Shown here piece after piece: positions 28,498 to 38,676 of a stretch of 64,000 nucleotides of DNA; positions within the stretch are counted from its first letter, which is position 1, and every line of letters begins with the position of its first letter. Source of the stretch: Lachnospiraceae bacterium. Its GTDB lineage: Bacteria; Bacillota; Clostridia; Lachnospirales; Lachnospiraceae. The translations under genes and the position numbers were made by a program. The DNA lies in assembly GCA_900168235.1 (NCBI GenBank), contig FUZG01000003.1, positions 1 through 64,000 of the forward strand, read 5' to 3'. Under the pieces are notes generated by a model, which was not told the origin of the DNA, did no database searches, and saw nothing but the letters and a program-made list of their open reading frames with translations.

Positions 28498-31400
28498 ATG
28501 AAGGAATGGAAAGTCTGGAAGATTGTTCTGTTTGTTTCGTTGTGTGTATGCATGAACGTTGGCGGAAGGATCATGTCCGTCTGGTTAGGGCTGCCTCTCT
28601 GGGCTGACTCATTCGGCACGGCGCTCTGTGCCTATATCGGCGGACCGGTCTGCGGTGCTATTGTCGGCGTCACAGGAAATCTGGCGTACAGCATGATAAA
28701 CCGCCTTTCTGCCGCTTACACCATAACCAGCATCGCTCTCGCTGTCATAATAGGCAGAGCTGCAAAAAAACGCTGGTTTGATCAATTCTACGGCTTCATG
28801 AAAGCCACTTCTTTAGCTATGCTCACGGCACTTATTGTTTCTGTGCCCATAAATCTCGTTTTTTCAAATGGATATACCGGAAATATGTGGGGTAATGGAG
28901 TCATCGATTACCTTTTAGACAGAAACTGCCCTCCTTTTATATGCTCAGTAATGGGACAGCTCGCAATAGAGTTTGCCGATAAAATACTTACCATGGCTGC
29001 GGTATATATCATTATCTTATTTGAGCGCGACCGCAGTGAAAATGACAAAAATAACGGCGCATCCGTAAAGAAAGGCGCTGCAGGCACTGCCATTATCCTG
29101 TGCCTGTCTCTGGGTCTTTCACTTGCATGTTCTGCCCCCGCTGAGGCAAGACCTCAGACAGAAGTGATAAATTACAACGACTATGTCCAGAGCATTTACA
29201 GCAGTAATAACGGACTGCCCTGCGGTGAAGCAAATGACATCGCCCAGACCAATGACGGAGTTCTCTGGATCGGCACATATGCAGGACTGTACCGCTATAA
29301 CGGACGCGAGTTCCGCTGGATAGACGACTACGAATCCGTTAAAAACGTGAACTGCCTCTATGTGGATGAGGAAGGACGTCTGTGGATAGGCACCAACGAC
29401 AACGGTCTGTCCATCATGATCCGTGAAAAGGTCGTAAACGTGCTGGATCAGTCATCCGGTCTCCCCTCCAACTCTGTGAGGAGCATCATCCGTTCAACAG
29501 ACGGTTACTACTATGTCGGCACCTCAAACAGTATGCAGGTCCTGACAATGAATAACGGTCTGAAGGTCGTAAGCACGCTTGATGACGTGAAATACGCTGA
29601 CAGCATCGCAGCAGATCTTAAAGGACATGTAGCAGCCGTAACCTCTGACGGAACTCTTTTCCTATTAAATAATGGAGAAGTTCAGTCTTCAGTAAACCTG
29701 TCAGATGGAGAAGAAATTTTTAACTGCTGTACTTTTTCAGCGGACGGAAAGCTGAAAGTCGGCACTTCTGCTGACCATATTTATACCTACGATATTTCCG
29801 GCGACGAGTTCAACAAACTGAACGTAATGACCTGCGATGATGTAAACAGCATAAATGATATAAGCTATCTCAGCGACGGAACACTTTTTATATCAACCGA
29901 TAACGGTGTTTCCTATATAGACAGCAGCGGCTATCATCGTTTGAACACAAACGAATTTGATAACTCCATCGACAATATGCTGAATGACTATCAGGGGAAT
30001 CTGTGGTTTACATCCTCAAGACTCGGTCTCCTGCGTCTTTCCAAATCTCCGTTCATGGATGTTTACGGCTCTATCGGTATGGAACGGCGAGTCGTAAACA
30101 CGATCGTTAAATGGCTGGATTCCTATTATATCGGTACAGATACAGGTCTCGATGTGATGGATAAAAACTGCCGCAACCAGATTTACAATGAATTGACAGA
30201 TTCCCTGTACGGCAAGCGTATCCGCTGCATGTATGTGGATGATAAGAACCATCTCTGGATCTGCACCTACGGAAGCGGCTTATTAGAATATTCACCGAGC
30301 GGCGAAGTCTGGCAGTACAATTCTGAAAGCGGAAGCTTCGGAAACCGCGCACGTATAGTCACAGGTTTATCAAACGGCACTATCCTCGCGGCAGGAGATA
30401 CCGGAATCAGTTTTATAAAAAATCATGAAATACAGCAGACGATACGTAACGAGGACGGACTTATCAATTCCATGATCCTCACTCTCACCGAGCAGAAGGA
30501 CGACACTATCTTAGCAGGAACAGACGGCGACGGTATTGCCGTTATCAAAAACGGTAAGGTCCAGAAAATGATCACCCGGGATGATGGTCTGAGCAGCGGT
30601 GTAATCTTACGAACTGTAAAGGATCCAAAATCTGATGGTATTTTCATCGTTACAAGCAACAGCCTCTGCTATCTCGCCCCCGAGGGAACTATCCGCGTGC
30701 TGGATAAATTCCCGTATTTCAATAACTATGATATCTGGGTCAAGGACGATGACACACTTTTTGTCATGTCCAGTGCAGGTATTTATGTAGTTGAACGGGA
30801 TGAGCTGGTGGAAGGCGGCGAGATCGCATGGGAGCTCCTCGATGCCAGACGTGGTTTAGGAACCTCTCTTACTGCAAATTCATGGAGCTACTTCAACGGA
30901 AACGATGAATTATTCCTGCCATGCGACACCGGAGTTTATATCATTGATGTAGAAAAATATAACAGCGACATCCGCTCCTACAGGATGCAGCTCGCTTCTG
31001 TCCGCCTTGACGGCGTATCCCAGCCTCTCCCGCGGACCGGAGTCATTGATGTAGGCAGGGGCGTGAACCGAATAGAGCTCGGTCCTGAAATCCTGAACTA
31101 TACCGTTCAGGAGCCGAATGTGGGCTATTATCTGGAAGGCTATGATACACAGTGGACAACCGTTCCTCAGAATAACTTAGGAAGCATCATTTACAGTAAT
31201 CTCCCATCCGGCGATTACACCTTCCATCTGGCGATCATCGACAATGCCGGTGAAAAGGTGCTGGAGGAGCGAAAGTTTGACCTTACCAAAGAGGGCGAGA
31301 TCTATGAACAGCCGGGATTCCTGGCATATATGCTGATACTCCTCATCCTGTTCATCATCTGGTTCACATGGCTCGTGGTACAGAGACAGATAAATCAGCA

Positions 31401-32157
31401 GCAGATAAAGATCAACATGGCGAACGAAACTGTCATGGCGATCGCAAATGCCGTGGATGCCAAGGATGTACGCACTCATCAGCACTCTTCCCGCGTAGCG
31501 GAATACTCAGTGCTGATAGCCGATGAAATGGGATGCTTCAAGGGAATACATCACAGAAAAGCTCTTTCGAACCTCAGGAAAGCCGCTCAGATGCATGATA
31601 TCGGAAAGATCGGTATCCCTGACAGCGTTCTGAACAAAGTGGGAAGGCTTACTGATGAGGAATATGCAAAAATGAAGTCCCACGTTATAGGCGGTTCTGA
31701 GATACTTAAGGATTTCACTCTCGTAGAGCATGTTTTGGATGGAACCCGTTATCACCATGAGCGCTATGACGGACGGGGCTATCCTGAAGGATTAAAGGGT
31801 GAAGAAATCCCGCTCTTCGCGCGGATCATCGGAGTTGCAGATGCTTTCGATGCCATGACATCAAACCGTGTTTACCGTAAACACATGGATTCGGATTATG
31901 TCATGAACGAAATGAAGCGCGGACGCGGAACACAGTTCGATCCTGATGCACTGGATGCCTTTATGAGGCTGGTAGACAGAGGCGTTATCAATCTGGACGC
32001 TATCTACGCAGAAAAGCAAAAGGAAGCAGAAAATCTCGACAAGGATTCACAGGAAGAGCTTAACCGCCGTGTTGAAGAGGATAAGAAGATCCAGGCGTCA
32101 GAGATGCAAAAAGATGCACAGAAGGATTCAGCAGATGAGAAAGGAGCTAAGGGATGA
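28498..32157 (+). CDS. ECF-S-like membrane domain / beta-propeller / HD-GYP sensor (1219 aa)
   Basis: Predicted cyclic-di-GMP phosphodiesterase with a large sensor. Residues 1-185 form about six membrane helices resembling an ECF transporter S component. A further hydrophobic segment (about 195-215) precedes a two-component-type beta-propeller outside the cell (about 225-830; e.g. NDGVLWIGTYAGLYRYNG). A Y_Y_Y domain follows (about 855-925), then a membrane helix (about 940-960) and a cytoplasmic HD-GYP domain (965-1170) with HDIGKIGIP near 1033 and HHERYDGRGYPEG near 1090. The tail is charged and helical. All HD-GYP catalytic motifs look intact. The stop overlaps the start of the BMP gene, implying co-translation. 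Confidence 0.9.
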   Translation: MKEWKVWKIVLFVSLCVCMNVGGRIMSVWLGLPLWADSFGTALCAYIGGPVCGAIVGVTGNLAYSMINRLSAAYTITSIALAVIIGRAAKKRWFDQFYGFMKATSLAMLTALIVSVPINLVFSNGYTGNMWGNGVIDYLLDRNCPPFICSVMGQLAIEFADKILTMAAVYIIILFERDRSENDKNNGASVKKGAAGTAIILCLSLGLSLACSAPAEARPQTEVINYNDYVQSIYSSNNGLPCGEANDIAQTNDGVLWIGTYAGLYRYNGREFRWIDDYESVKNVNCLYVDEEGRLWIGTNDNGLSIMIREKVVNVLDQSSGLPSNSVRSIIRSTDGYYYVGTSNSMQVLTMNNGLKVVSTLDDVKYADSIAADLKGHVAAVTSDGTLFLLNNGEVQSSVNLSDGEEIFNCCTFSADGKLKVGTSADHIYTYDISGDEFNKLNVMTCDDVNSINDISYLSDGTLFISTDNGVSYIDSSGYHRLNTNEFDNSIDNMLNDYQGNLWFTSSRLGLLRLSKSPFMDVYGSIGMERRVVNTIVKWLDSYYIGTDTGLDVMDKNCRNQIYNELTDSLYGKRIRCMYVDDKNHLWICTYGSGLLEYSPSGEVWQYNSESGSFGNRARIVTGLSNGTILAAGDTGISFIKNHEIQQTIRNEDGLINSMILTLTEQKDDTILAGTDGDGIAVIKNGKVQKMITRDDGLSSGVILRTVKDPKSDGIFIVTSNSLCYLAPEGTIRVLDKFPYFNNYDIWVKDDDTLFVMSSAGIYVVERDELVEGGEIAWELLDARRGLGTSLTANSWSYFNGNDELFLPCDTGVYIIDVEKYNSDIRSYRMQLASVRLDGVSQPLPRTGVIDVGRGVNRIELGPEILNYTVQEPNVGYYLEGYDTQWTTVPQNNLGSIIYSNLPSGDYTFHLAIIDNAGEKVLEERKFDLTKEGEIYEQPGFLAYMLILLILFIIWFTWLVVQRQINQQQIKINMANETVMAIANAVDAKDVRTHQHSSRVAEYSVLIADEMGCFKGIHHRKALSNLRKAAQMHDIGKIGIPDSVLNKVGRLTDEEYAKMKSHVIGGSEILKDFTLVEHVLDGTRYHHERYDGRGYPEGLKGEEIPLFARIIGVADAFDAMTSNRVYRKHMDSDYVMNEMKRGRGTQFDPDALDAFMRLVDRGVINLDAIYAEKQKEAENLDKDSQEELNRRVEEDKKIQASEMQKDAQKDSADEKGAKG

Positions 32158-33344
32158 AGCGGGTATATATCGCAACTATATTAACTTGTCTTGTCATACT
32201 GGCAGCTTTCATCGGCTTCTTTCGCATCCTTAATCTTGCAGGCGGGAAAGAAACTCTGAAGATCGGTTTTATCTATGATAACGATGAAAGTACCGCATAC
32301 ACCTACAATTTTTCTCTTGCGAGGGATTCTCTGGAGAAAAAATACGGTGAAAAGATCCAGATCCTGACATGCAGTAATGTTATGGATGACGAAATGGAGG
32401 AACCTCTTAGAGATTTAGCAGGTCAGGGATGTGACATAATCTTTTTTAACGGCTACAGTGAGCTCGTCATGAAGCTCGCGCCGGAATACCCTGATACACA
32501 ATTCTGCCAGACTTCCTATATGGATATGAGTCAAAAAACTGTACCTGCCAATTATCACACTTTTAAGGGTGAAGCCTATCAGGGACGCTATGTGAGCGGT
32601 ATCGCCGCAGGCATGAAGATCGATCAGATGATAAAGGACGGACTTATCACCGAGGATAGGGCTCTTGTGGGATTTGTTGCAGCCTACCCCACATCGGAAG
32701 TCATTTCCGGTTATACAGCATTTATCCTGGGAGTACGGTCGATCGTTCCGAGTGCTTCCATGAAGGTCTGCTACACTCATACATGGAGCAGTTACGCTCA
32801 GGAAAAAAGCGCAGCCCAGCGCCTGATAAACAAGGGATGCGTGATAATTTCCCAGCATACCGATACCATAGGTCCTGCTATCGCCTGCGAGGAGACCCCC
32901 GAAGAAAAGAAGGTTTATTTCGTAGGATACAATCAGAGTATGTCGGAAGTTGCGCCAGTATCTTCTCTCGTAACTTCCAGGATCTGCTGGGAACCCTATG
33001 TTTTAGGAGCCGCAGACGCAGTGATGTCAAATAAAAAGATAGAATCCGTGGTATCAGGTCATGTACATGGAACCGACATTTCTGCAGGCTTTGATAAAGG
33101 ATGGGTTGAGATGCTGGACCTGAACAGACAGGCAGTCGCTCCCAACACACAGAACGCCATGGAAAATGCTATTAAAAAGTTTAAGCGGGGAAAGACAGAT
33201 TTCGTTTTCCAAGGAGATTATGTAGGAGTTGACCCGAACGATCCATCAAAGACCTGGAATCTGAAAAAAGCCTACATTGAAAATGAAAACACTTCGTATC
33301 CTACGTTCAACTACGTTATTTCGGACATCATCAGTGTTGAGTAA
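32154..33344 (+). CDS. BMP/PnrA-family substrate-binding protein, membrane anchored (396 aa)
   Basis: An N-terminal hydrophobic segment (about residues 4-26) is followed by a Bmp domain: LKIGFIYDNDESTAYTYNF, GCDIIFFNGYSELVMKLAPE, ANYHTFKGEAYQGRYVSGIA and a C-terminal part with HVHGTDISAGFDKGWVEM. Family members bind nucleosides for ABC importers (PnrA) or act as sensors. No ABC permease or ATPase is adjacent, and the N terminus lacks a clean lipobox (ILTC), so it is more likely anchored by its helix. The four-base ATGA overlap with the HD-GYP gene suggests it delivers a ligand signal to that sensor; this is inference. Confidence 0.88.
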   Translation: MKRVYIATILTCLVILAAFIGFFRILNLAGGKETLKIGFIYDNDESTAYTYNFSLARDSLEKKYGEKIQILTCSNVMDDEMEEPLRDLAGQGCDIIFFNGYSELVMKLAPEYPDTQFCQTSYMDMSQKTVPANYHTFKGEAYQGRYVSGIAAGMKIDQMIKDGLITEDRALVGFVAAYPTSEVISGYTAFILGVRSIVPSASMKVCYTHTWSSYAQEKSAAQRLINKGCVIISQHTDTIGPAIACEETPEEKKVYFVGYNQSMSEVAPVSSLVTSRICWEPYVLGAADAVMSNKKIESVVSGHVHGTDISAGFDKGWVEMLDLNRQAVAPNTQNAMENAIKKFKRGKTDFVFQGDYVGVDPNDPSKTWNLKKAYIENENTSYPTFNYVISDIISVE

Positions 33345-33373
33345 AACTCGAAGCTACCTCGCTAAGTGCTCCG
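33344..33373. repeat. Degenerate family A repeat
   Basis: AACTCGAAGCTACCTCGC followed by TAAGTGCTCCG keeps the family core and right arm but has lost the matching left arm. It begins at the stop codon of the BMP gene. Confidence 0.6.
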
Positions 33374-33377
33374 TTCC

Positions 33378-33420
33378 GTAAATTCACTAAACTCGACAGA
33401 ACCTCGTTAAGTGAATTTAC
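33378..33420. repeat. Intergenic palindromic repeat, family A, copy 3
   Basis: GTAAATTCACT-a-AAC, core TCGACAGAACCTC, GTT-a-AGTGAATTTAC. Its 11+3-base arms pair fully and differ from those of the other copies, so base changes on the two sides match. Confidence 0.85.
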
Positions 33421-33427
33421 ATGGCAC

Positions 33428-33458
33428 GCACTAAGCTCGAAAATACCTCGCTAAGTGC
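33428..33458. repeat. Intergenic palindromic repeat, family A, copy 4
   Basis: Identical to the unit at 6288-6318 (arms GCACT-a-AGC and GCT-a-AGTGC; core TCGAAAATACCTC). Confidence 0.85.
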
Positions 33459-33470
33459 TCCGCTCAAAAA

Positions 33471-33504
33471 ACGGTACATGATCAAAAATATGATCATGTA
33501 CCGT
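33471..33504. terminator. Bidirectional terminator between BMP gene and alaS
   Basis: ACGGTACATGATCA pairs perfectly with TGATCATGTACCGT around a six-base loop, followed on the plus strand by TCTATTTTTT and preceded by AAAAA. It serves two convergent genes. Confidence 0.9.
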
Positions 33505-33524
33505 TCTATTTTTTAAATCATCAT

Positions 33525-36230
33525 TTATTTGATCTGGCCTTCAAGGACCTCTGCTACCTTTGCGATAGCATCAGGGATACCTGCAGGGTTCTTACCGCCT
33601 GCCTGAGCCATGTTCGGACGACCGCCGCCGCCACCGCCTACAAGGGCTGCGATTCCCTTGATGAGGTTTCCGGCATGAGCACCCATCTTCTGAGCTCCGT
33701 CTGTTGCAGATGCTACGATATTGACCTTTCCGTCATTCTCGCTGAAGAGAACTGCAACGCCCTCTCCCATCTCTGCCTTGAGCTTATCTGACAGATCACG
33801 AAGTCCGTTCATATCAACACCGTCAACACGTGTTGCGATGTACTTAACGCCCTTAACTTCCTTGATCTGATCTGCTGTATTTCCAAGAGCTTCGCTTGCA
33901 GCCTTGCTCTTAAGAGACTCATTCTCACTCTTAAGTGCACGGATCTCATCCTGCATCTTCTCGATTCTCTCTGTAAGAGTTGCAGGAGTAGCCTTTGCTG
34001 CTGCAGCCGCTGCATTAAGCTCCTTCTCAACATTTGCGTAGTACTTGAGTACGTTTGCACCTGTGATAGCCTCGATACGGCGAACACCAGCTGCTACACC
34101 GGACTCACTCAGAATCTTGAAGAACTGGATATCTCCTGTGTTCTTTACGTGAGTACCACCACAAAATTCCTTGGAGAACTCACCCATCTCAACGACACGT
34201 ACTGTATCGCCGTACTTCTCGCCAAAGAGAGCCATAGCTCCGGTCTTCTTTGCATCCTCCATGGAAAGGACTTCTGTTACGACCGGAATCTGCTCTGCGA
34301 TCTTCTCATTAACCTCAGCCTCAACCTTTGCGATCTCATCAGCTGTCATAGCCTGGAAGTGAGAGAAGTCAAATCTGGTACGGTCAGAATCCTGATAAGA
34401 ACCTGCCTGCTCAACGTGTGTTCCGAGAACATCACGGAGAGACTTCTGCAGAAGGTGAGTTGCAGAGTGGTTACGGCATGTTGACATACGGTTAGATGCA
34501 TCAACCTTTAGTGTTACAGCATCGTTCAGCTTGAACATACCCTTAACAACATGACCTACGTGTGCGATCTTATTTCCTGCAACGTGCTCTGTAGACTCAA
34601 CCTGGAATACAGCCTGTCCGTTTCCAAGAGCTGTACCCTCAGCACCGTCATCAGAACCGATCACGATGATACCTGTATCACCTACCTGACCACCCATTGT
34701 TCCGTAGAACGGTGTCTCAGTTGTGATGATTGCACCCTTCTGTCCGTCAGAAAGAGCCTCTACAACTGCTTCCTCGTCACCGAGAGAAACCATTGCAGTG
34801 ATCTTGCTGTCTGCAACAGTCTTGTCATAACCTACGAATGTGCTGCTTACAGCAGGATCGAGGTCATCATATACAGTAGCGGCATGTCCGCTGTAGTCAG
34901 CATTTTTACCGGACTCCATACGGTCCTTACGAGCCTGCTTCTTCTGAGCTTCCATAGCCTCACGGAAACCAGCCTCATCAACAGTAAATCCGCTCTCCTC
35001 AAGGATCTCCATTGTATTCTCAAGCGGGAAACCGTATGTATCATAGAGACGGAATGCATTCTCGCCGGAAAGCTGCTTCTGTCCGCTCTTCTTCAGCTCT
35101 TCTTCCATCTGATTCAGGATATCCATACCCTGCTCATATGTCTTCTCGAACTTCTCTTCCTCTGCCTTTACTACGCTGAGGATGAAGTCCTTCTTTTCCT
35201 CGAGCTCCGGATAACCGTCCTTAGAACCGTTGATAACGTTTTGTGCGAGTGTAGGAAGGAATGAACCCTGGATACCGAGCTTTCTTCCGTGACGTACTGC
35301 ACGACGGATGATACGGCGAAGAACGTATCCACGACCATTGTTGGAAGGCATGATACCGTCAGAGATCATGAATGTCATCGCACGGGCATGGTCTGTAACG
35401 ATACGAACTGATACATCAGACTCCTCTGTGCCCGGCTTGCCGTACTCTCTGTTTCCGCCAAGTGCACAAATCTCATCACGAAGAGCCTTTACAGTATCTA
35501 CGTCAAAGAGTGATCCTACATCCTGTACAGCAACTGCAAGACGCTCAAGACCCATACCTGTATCGATGTTCTTCTGCTCAAGCTCTGAGTAGTTATTGTT
35601 TCCATCATTATCGAACTGTGTGAATACGATGTTCCATACTTCCATGAAACGATCGCCTTCACCGCCCATTACATCCTCAGGACCGTTTCCGTACTTCTCT
35701 CCGCGGTCGTAGTAGATCTCAGAACAAGGACCGCAGGGACCTGCGCCGTGCTCCCAGAAGTTATCCTCTTTGCCAAACTTGTAGATACGCTCAGCAGGGA
35801 TATGCATCTCGTTAAGCCAGATGTTGTATGCTTCTTCGTCATCTACGTATACAGAAGGGTAAAGTCTCTCAGGATCAAGACCTACGCGCTCTGTAAGGAA
35901 CTCCCATGCCCACGGAATAGCTTCTCTCTTGAAGTAATCACCGAATGAGAAGTTACCGAGCATCTCAAAGTATGTACCGTGACGAGCTGTCTTACCTACG
36001 TTCTCAAGGTCACCTGTTCTGATACACTTCTGACAGGTTGTCACTCTCTTTCTCGGCGGGATCTCAGCACCGGTGAACCAGGGCTTCATGGGCGCCATAC
36101 CGGAGTTGATGATCAGCAGAGAATTATCATTATGCGGAACCAGCGAAAAGCTGTTCAGTCGGAGACATCCCTTCTCTTCAAAGAAGGAAAGGAACATCTC
36201 ACGAAGTTCATTAACGCCATATTTCTTCAT
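33525..36230 (-). CDS. alaS: Alanyl-tRNA synthetase (901 aa)
   Basis: Charges tRNA-Ala. The N-terminal class II catalytic domain starts NELREMFLSFFEEKGCLRL and contains TCQKCIRTGDLENVGKTARH and HGAGPCGPCSEIYYDRG. The editing domain has the metal site HSATHLLQKSLRDVLGTH (near residue 590) with a distal EFCGGTH near 690. The C-terminal C-Ala domain ends with a Gly-rich stretch (VGGGGGGRPNMAQAGG). The length is as expected. I see no T-box leader upstream. Confidence 0.98.
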   Translation of the reverse strand: MKKYGVNELREMFLSFFEEKGCLRLNSFSLVPHNDNSLLIINSGMAPMKPWFTGAEIPPRKRVTTCQKCIRTGDLENVGKTARHGTYFEMLGNFSFGDYFKREAIPWAWEFLTERVGLDPERLYPSVYVDDEEAYNIWLNEMHIPAERIYKFGKEDNFWEHGAGPCGPCSEIYYDRGEKYGNGPEDVMGGEGDRFMEVWNIVFTQFDNDGNNNYSELEQKNIDTGMGLERLAVAVQDVGSLFDVDTVKALRDEICALGGNREYGKPGTEESDVSVRIVTDHARAMTFMISDGIMPSNNGRGYVLRRIIRRAVRHGRKLGIQGSFLPTLAQNVINGSKDGYPELEEKKDFILSVVKAEEEKFEKTYEQGMDILNQMEEELKKSGQKQLSGENAFRLYDTYGFPLENTMEILEESGFTVDEAGFREAMEAQKKQARKDRMESGKNADYSGHAATVYDDLDPAVSSTFVGYDKTVADSKITAMVSLGDEEAVVEALSDGQKGAIITTETPFYGTMGGQVGDTGIIVIGSDDGAEGTALGNGQAVFQVESTEHVAGNKIAHVGHVVKGMFKLNDAVTLKVDASNRMSTCRNHSATHLLQKSLRDVLGTHVEQAGSYQDSDRTRFDFSHFQAMTADEIAKVEAEVNEKIAEQIPVVTEVLSMEDAKKTGAMALFGEKYGDTVRVVEMGEFSKEFCGGTHVKNTGDIQFFKILSESGVAAGVRRIEAITGANVLKYYANVEKELNAAAAAAKATPATLTERIEKMQDEIRALKSENESLKSKAASEALGNTADQIKEVKGVKYIATRVDGVDMNGLRDLSDKLKAEMGEGVAVLFSENDGKVNIVASATDGAQKMGAHAGNLIKGIAALVGGGGGGRPNMAQAGGKNPAGIPDAIAKVAEVLEGQIK

Positions 36231-36426
36231 GGATATATAACCTTTCTAATTTCTATAAACTGCATAAACTAACGAAGTGCTCCGAGCTTCACTCTCCCGC
36301 ACTTCTACGAAAACTCACATTCCGCACTATCGTGCTGCATGTTTCGTTTCCGTTACCTTGTCAAATGTCTGCATCGTCATGCATGCAAGCATGCTGACAA
36401 TGCAGCCGCTTGCCAAGAGTTTATGC
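36231..36426. other. Intergenic region between alaS and glyS
   Basis: It holds the alaS leader. An imperfect palindrome around GAAGTGCTCCGAGCTTC ends in a GTGCTCCG motif that also follows family A repeats. A GCATGCAAGCATGC inverted repeat lies near 36380. Neither a T-box motif nor a gene is seen. Confidence 0.5.
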
Positions 36427-37821
36427 TCAAAAATCGAACTTGCCTGCGAAGTACTCGCCGAGCTTGTCGATCGCTACTCTCTCCTGCTTCATTGTATCTC
36501 TGTCACGGATTGTTACTGCGTGATCTTCCTCAGAGTCAAAGTCGTATGTGATGCAGTACGGAGTACCGATCTCATCCTGTCTTCTGTATCTCTTACCGAT
36601 AGCACCACGGTCATCGTACTCAACGTTGTAGTGAAGAGCCAGCTCATCTGCGATCTTCTGTGCAGCCTCGCCAAGCTTCTTGCTGAGCGGAAGGACACCG
36701 ATCTTTACAGGTGCGAGTGCCGGATGGAAGTGAAGGACTGTACGTGTATCGCCGCCCTCGAGCTCTTCCTCATCATAAGCATCGCAGAGGAATGCGAGAA
36801 CTACACGGTCTGCACCGAGTGAAGGCTCGATAACATACGGAACATACTTCTCGTTTGTTGTGTCATCGAAGTAGCTCATATCCTCACCGGATGTATTCTG
36901 ATGCTGAGTCAGGTCATAGTCTGTTCTGTCAGCTACGCCCCAAAGCTCGCCCCAGCCAAACGGGAAGAGGTACTCAAAGTCTGTTGTAGCCTTGGAATAG
37001 AAAGCAAGCTCTTCCGGATCATGGTCACGTGTACGAACGTGCTCCGGATTAAGACCGAAATCAAGAAGGAACTTATGGCAGTAATCCTTCCAGTAATTGA
37101 ACCACTCAAGGTCTGTTCCGGGCTTGCAGAAGAACTCAAGCTCCATCTGCTCAAACTCTCTTGTACGGAATGTGAAGTTACCCGGTGTGATCTCGTTACG
37201 GAATGACTTACCGATCTGACCGATTCCGAAAGGAACCTTCTTACGGCTTGTACGCTGTACATTCTTGAAGTTTACAAAGATACCCTGAGCTGTCTCGGGA
37301 CGAAGGTAAACTGTATTCTTCGCATCCTCAGTAACACCCTGGAATGTCTTGAACATAAGGTTAAACTGGCGGATATCTGTAAAGTTGTGCTTTCCGCATG
37401 TAGGACATCCGATGCTGTGCTCCTTGATGAAATCCATCATAGCCTCATTTGTCCAGCCATCAACAGAAGACTCAAGAGTAAACTTATTCTCCTCTGCCCA
37501 GTCCTCGATGATCTTGTCCGCACGGAATCTCTCATGACACTCTTTACAGTCGATCAGAGGGTCTGAAAAGCTCTTGATATGGCCGCTGGCAACATATGTC
37601 TGTGTGTTCATAAGGATGGCGCAGTCTACACCAACATTGTATCTGTTTCCTGTTACGAATCTCTGCCACCAAGCCTTCTTAACGTTGTTCTTAAGCTCAA
37701 CGCCGAGGTTACCGTAGTCCCATGTGTTTGCGAGACCGCCGTAGATCTCTGATCCGGGATAGATAAATCCTCTTCCTTTTGCCAGGGTCACAATCTTGTC
37801 CATTGTTCTTTCAAATGCCAT
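36427..37821 (-). CDS. glyS: Glycyl-tRNA synthetase, dimeric type (464 aa)
   Basis: Class II synthetase of the single-chain alpha2 (eukaryote/Gram-positive) type, not the GlyQ/GlyS tetramer. It has [23 protein letters not shown] at its N terminus, [33 protein letters not shown] and the C-terminal anticodon domain starting [20 protein letters not shown]. The start at 37821 is chosen because GGAG stands eight bases upstream; an in-frame ATG 23 codons earlier would add a basic extension not found in the family. Confidence 0.97.
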   Translation of the reverse strand: MAFERTMDKIVTLAKGRGFIYPGSEIYGGLANTWDYGNLGVELKNNVKKAWWQRFVTGNRYNVGVDCAILMNTQTYVASGHIKSFSDPLIDCKECHERFRADKIIEDWAEENKFTLESSVDGWTNEAMMDFIKEHSIGCPTCGKHNFTDIRQFNLMFKTFQGVTEDAKNTVYLRPETAQGIFVNFKNVQRTSRKKVPFGIGQIGKSFRNEITPGNFTFRTREFEQMELEFFCKPGTDLEWFNYWKDYCHKFLLDFGLNPEHVRTRDHDPEELAFYSKATTDFEYLFPFGWGELWGVADRTDYDLTQHQNTSGEDMSYFDDTTNEKYVPYVIEPSLGADRVVLAFLCDAYDEEELEGGDTRTVLHFHPALAPVKIGVLPLSKKLGEAAQKIADELALHYNVEYDDRGAIGKRYRRQDEIGTPYCITYDFDSEEDHAVTIRDRDTMKQERVAIDKLGEYFAGKFDF

Positions 37822-37909
37822 TGCTTTTCTCCTCTTATACCTTTCTCCGCCGCGTGGTTTCGTGACGGGATCAGCAGTTTTTATCATCACGCCTTGTTGC
37901 GTAATTTAC

Positions 37910-38608
37910 TTAGTAAATGATAGCTGCCGGTTTCTCGCCGCTCTTTACAGTCGCCTGTTTTGAACGGACCGGAGTAACGTTTTTGCTGATATATCTGATC
38001 TTTTTCGGGGTAACTACTGTCGTGTCATCATTTACAATGACCGCATGACCCTTCAATCCTGAAATATCCTCGTCCGTAAGGACTTTACCGCCATCTATCG
38101 TCGAAATCTTTGATGAGATATCAGACAGTGCCGATGCACCGTCCGGCAGTTCTGCAAATTTCAGATCCTTACTGTTAAAGTCTGAATAATCTTCCGCAGA
38201 TGCATAATCGATAGTCATTGTCACATAACCGTTCTTAAAATTAAGTCCGGTAAGCTTAACGGCATTTTCAGCGCCCTTTTCGGAATTATAGGATGTGATC
38301 TCGTCCTCTGCCATCTTCTTCAGACCATCCGCATCGTATTCCACTGTATCGAAGGAATCAACAGTGATCTCCGTGAGCGACCCGTCTGAATGGATTTCCA
38401 GCTCATTTCCCTCTATAGCCTTGCTCTTTCCAAGACCGGAAAATGCGCCTATTATCTTGATACCGCTGAAAATAACAAATCCGAACACTGCGAGAAGGAC
38501 CAGAGCAAATACAGTACGAGCTGCGTATGCCTTGATCCTTCTCATTTTCTGACGTTTACTTTTTCTTTTACGTTTCAATTTACTCACCGCCATTTGTCCT
38601 GCAGTCAT
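37910..38608 (-). CDS. Single-pass membrane hypothetical protein (232 aa)
   Basis: Not recognised. The N terminus is strongly basic (KLKRKRKSKRQKMRRIKAYA), followed by one membrane helix (TVFALVLLAVFGFVIFSGI, about residues 32-52). About 180 residues, mostly extended and Asp/Ser-rich, are predicted outside the cell. There are no cysteines. The start is uncertain: ATG at 38608 or at 38593. It lies between recO and glyS on the same strand, so it is probably part of that run. Confidence 0.7.
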   Translation of the reverse strand: MTAGQMAVSKLKRKRKSKRQKMRRIKAYAARTVFALVLLAVFGFVIFSGIKIIGAFSGLGKSKAIEGNELEIHSDGSLTEITVDSFDTVEYDADGLKKMAEDEITSYNSEKGAENAVKLTGLNFKNGYVTMTIDYASAEDYSDFNSKDLKFAELPDGASALSDISSKISTIDGGKVLTDEDISGLKGHAVIVNDDTTVVTPKKIRYISKNVTPVRSKQATVKSGEKPAAIIY

Positions 38609-38676
38609 TATTTTGCATACACCGTTGTATTATAATCCGTACTATTTCACATTTCAAGCATAGGACTTAAACGATA

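Noticed and set aside
36231-37909. T-box leader before alaS or glyS
   Set aside because: No AGGGTGG-ACCGCG-type sequence is seen, and the glyS upstream gap is too short.
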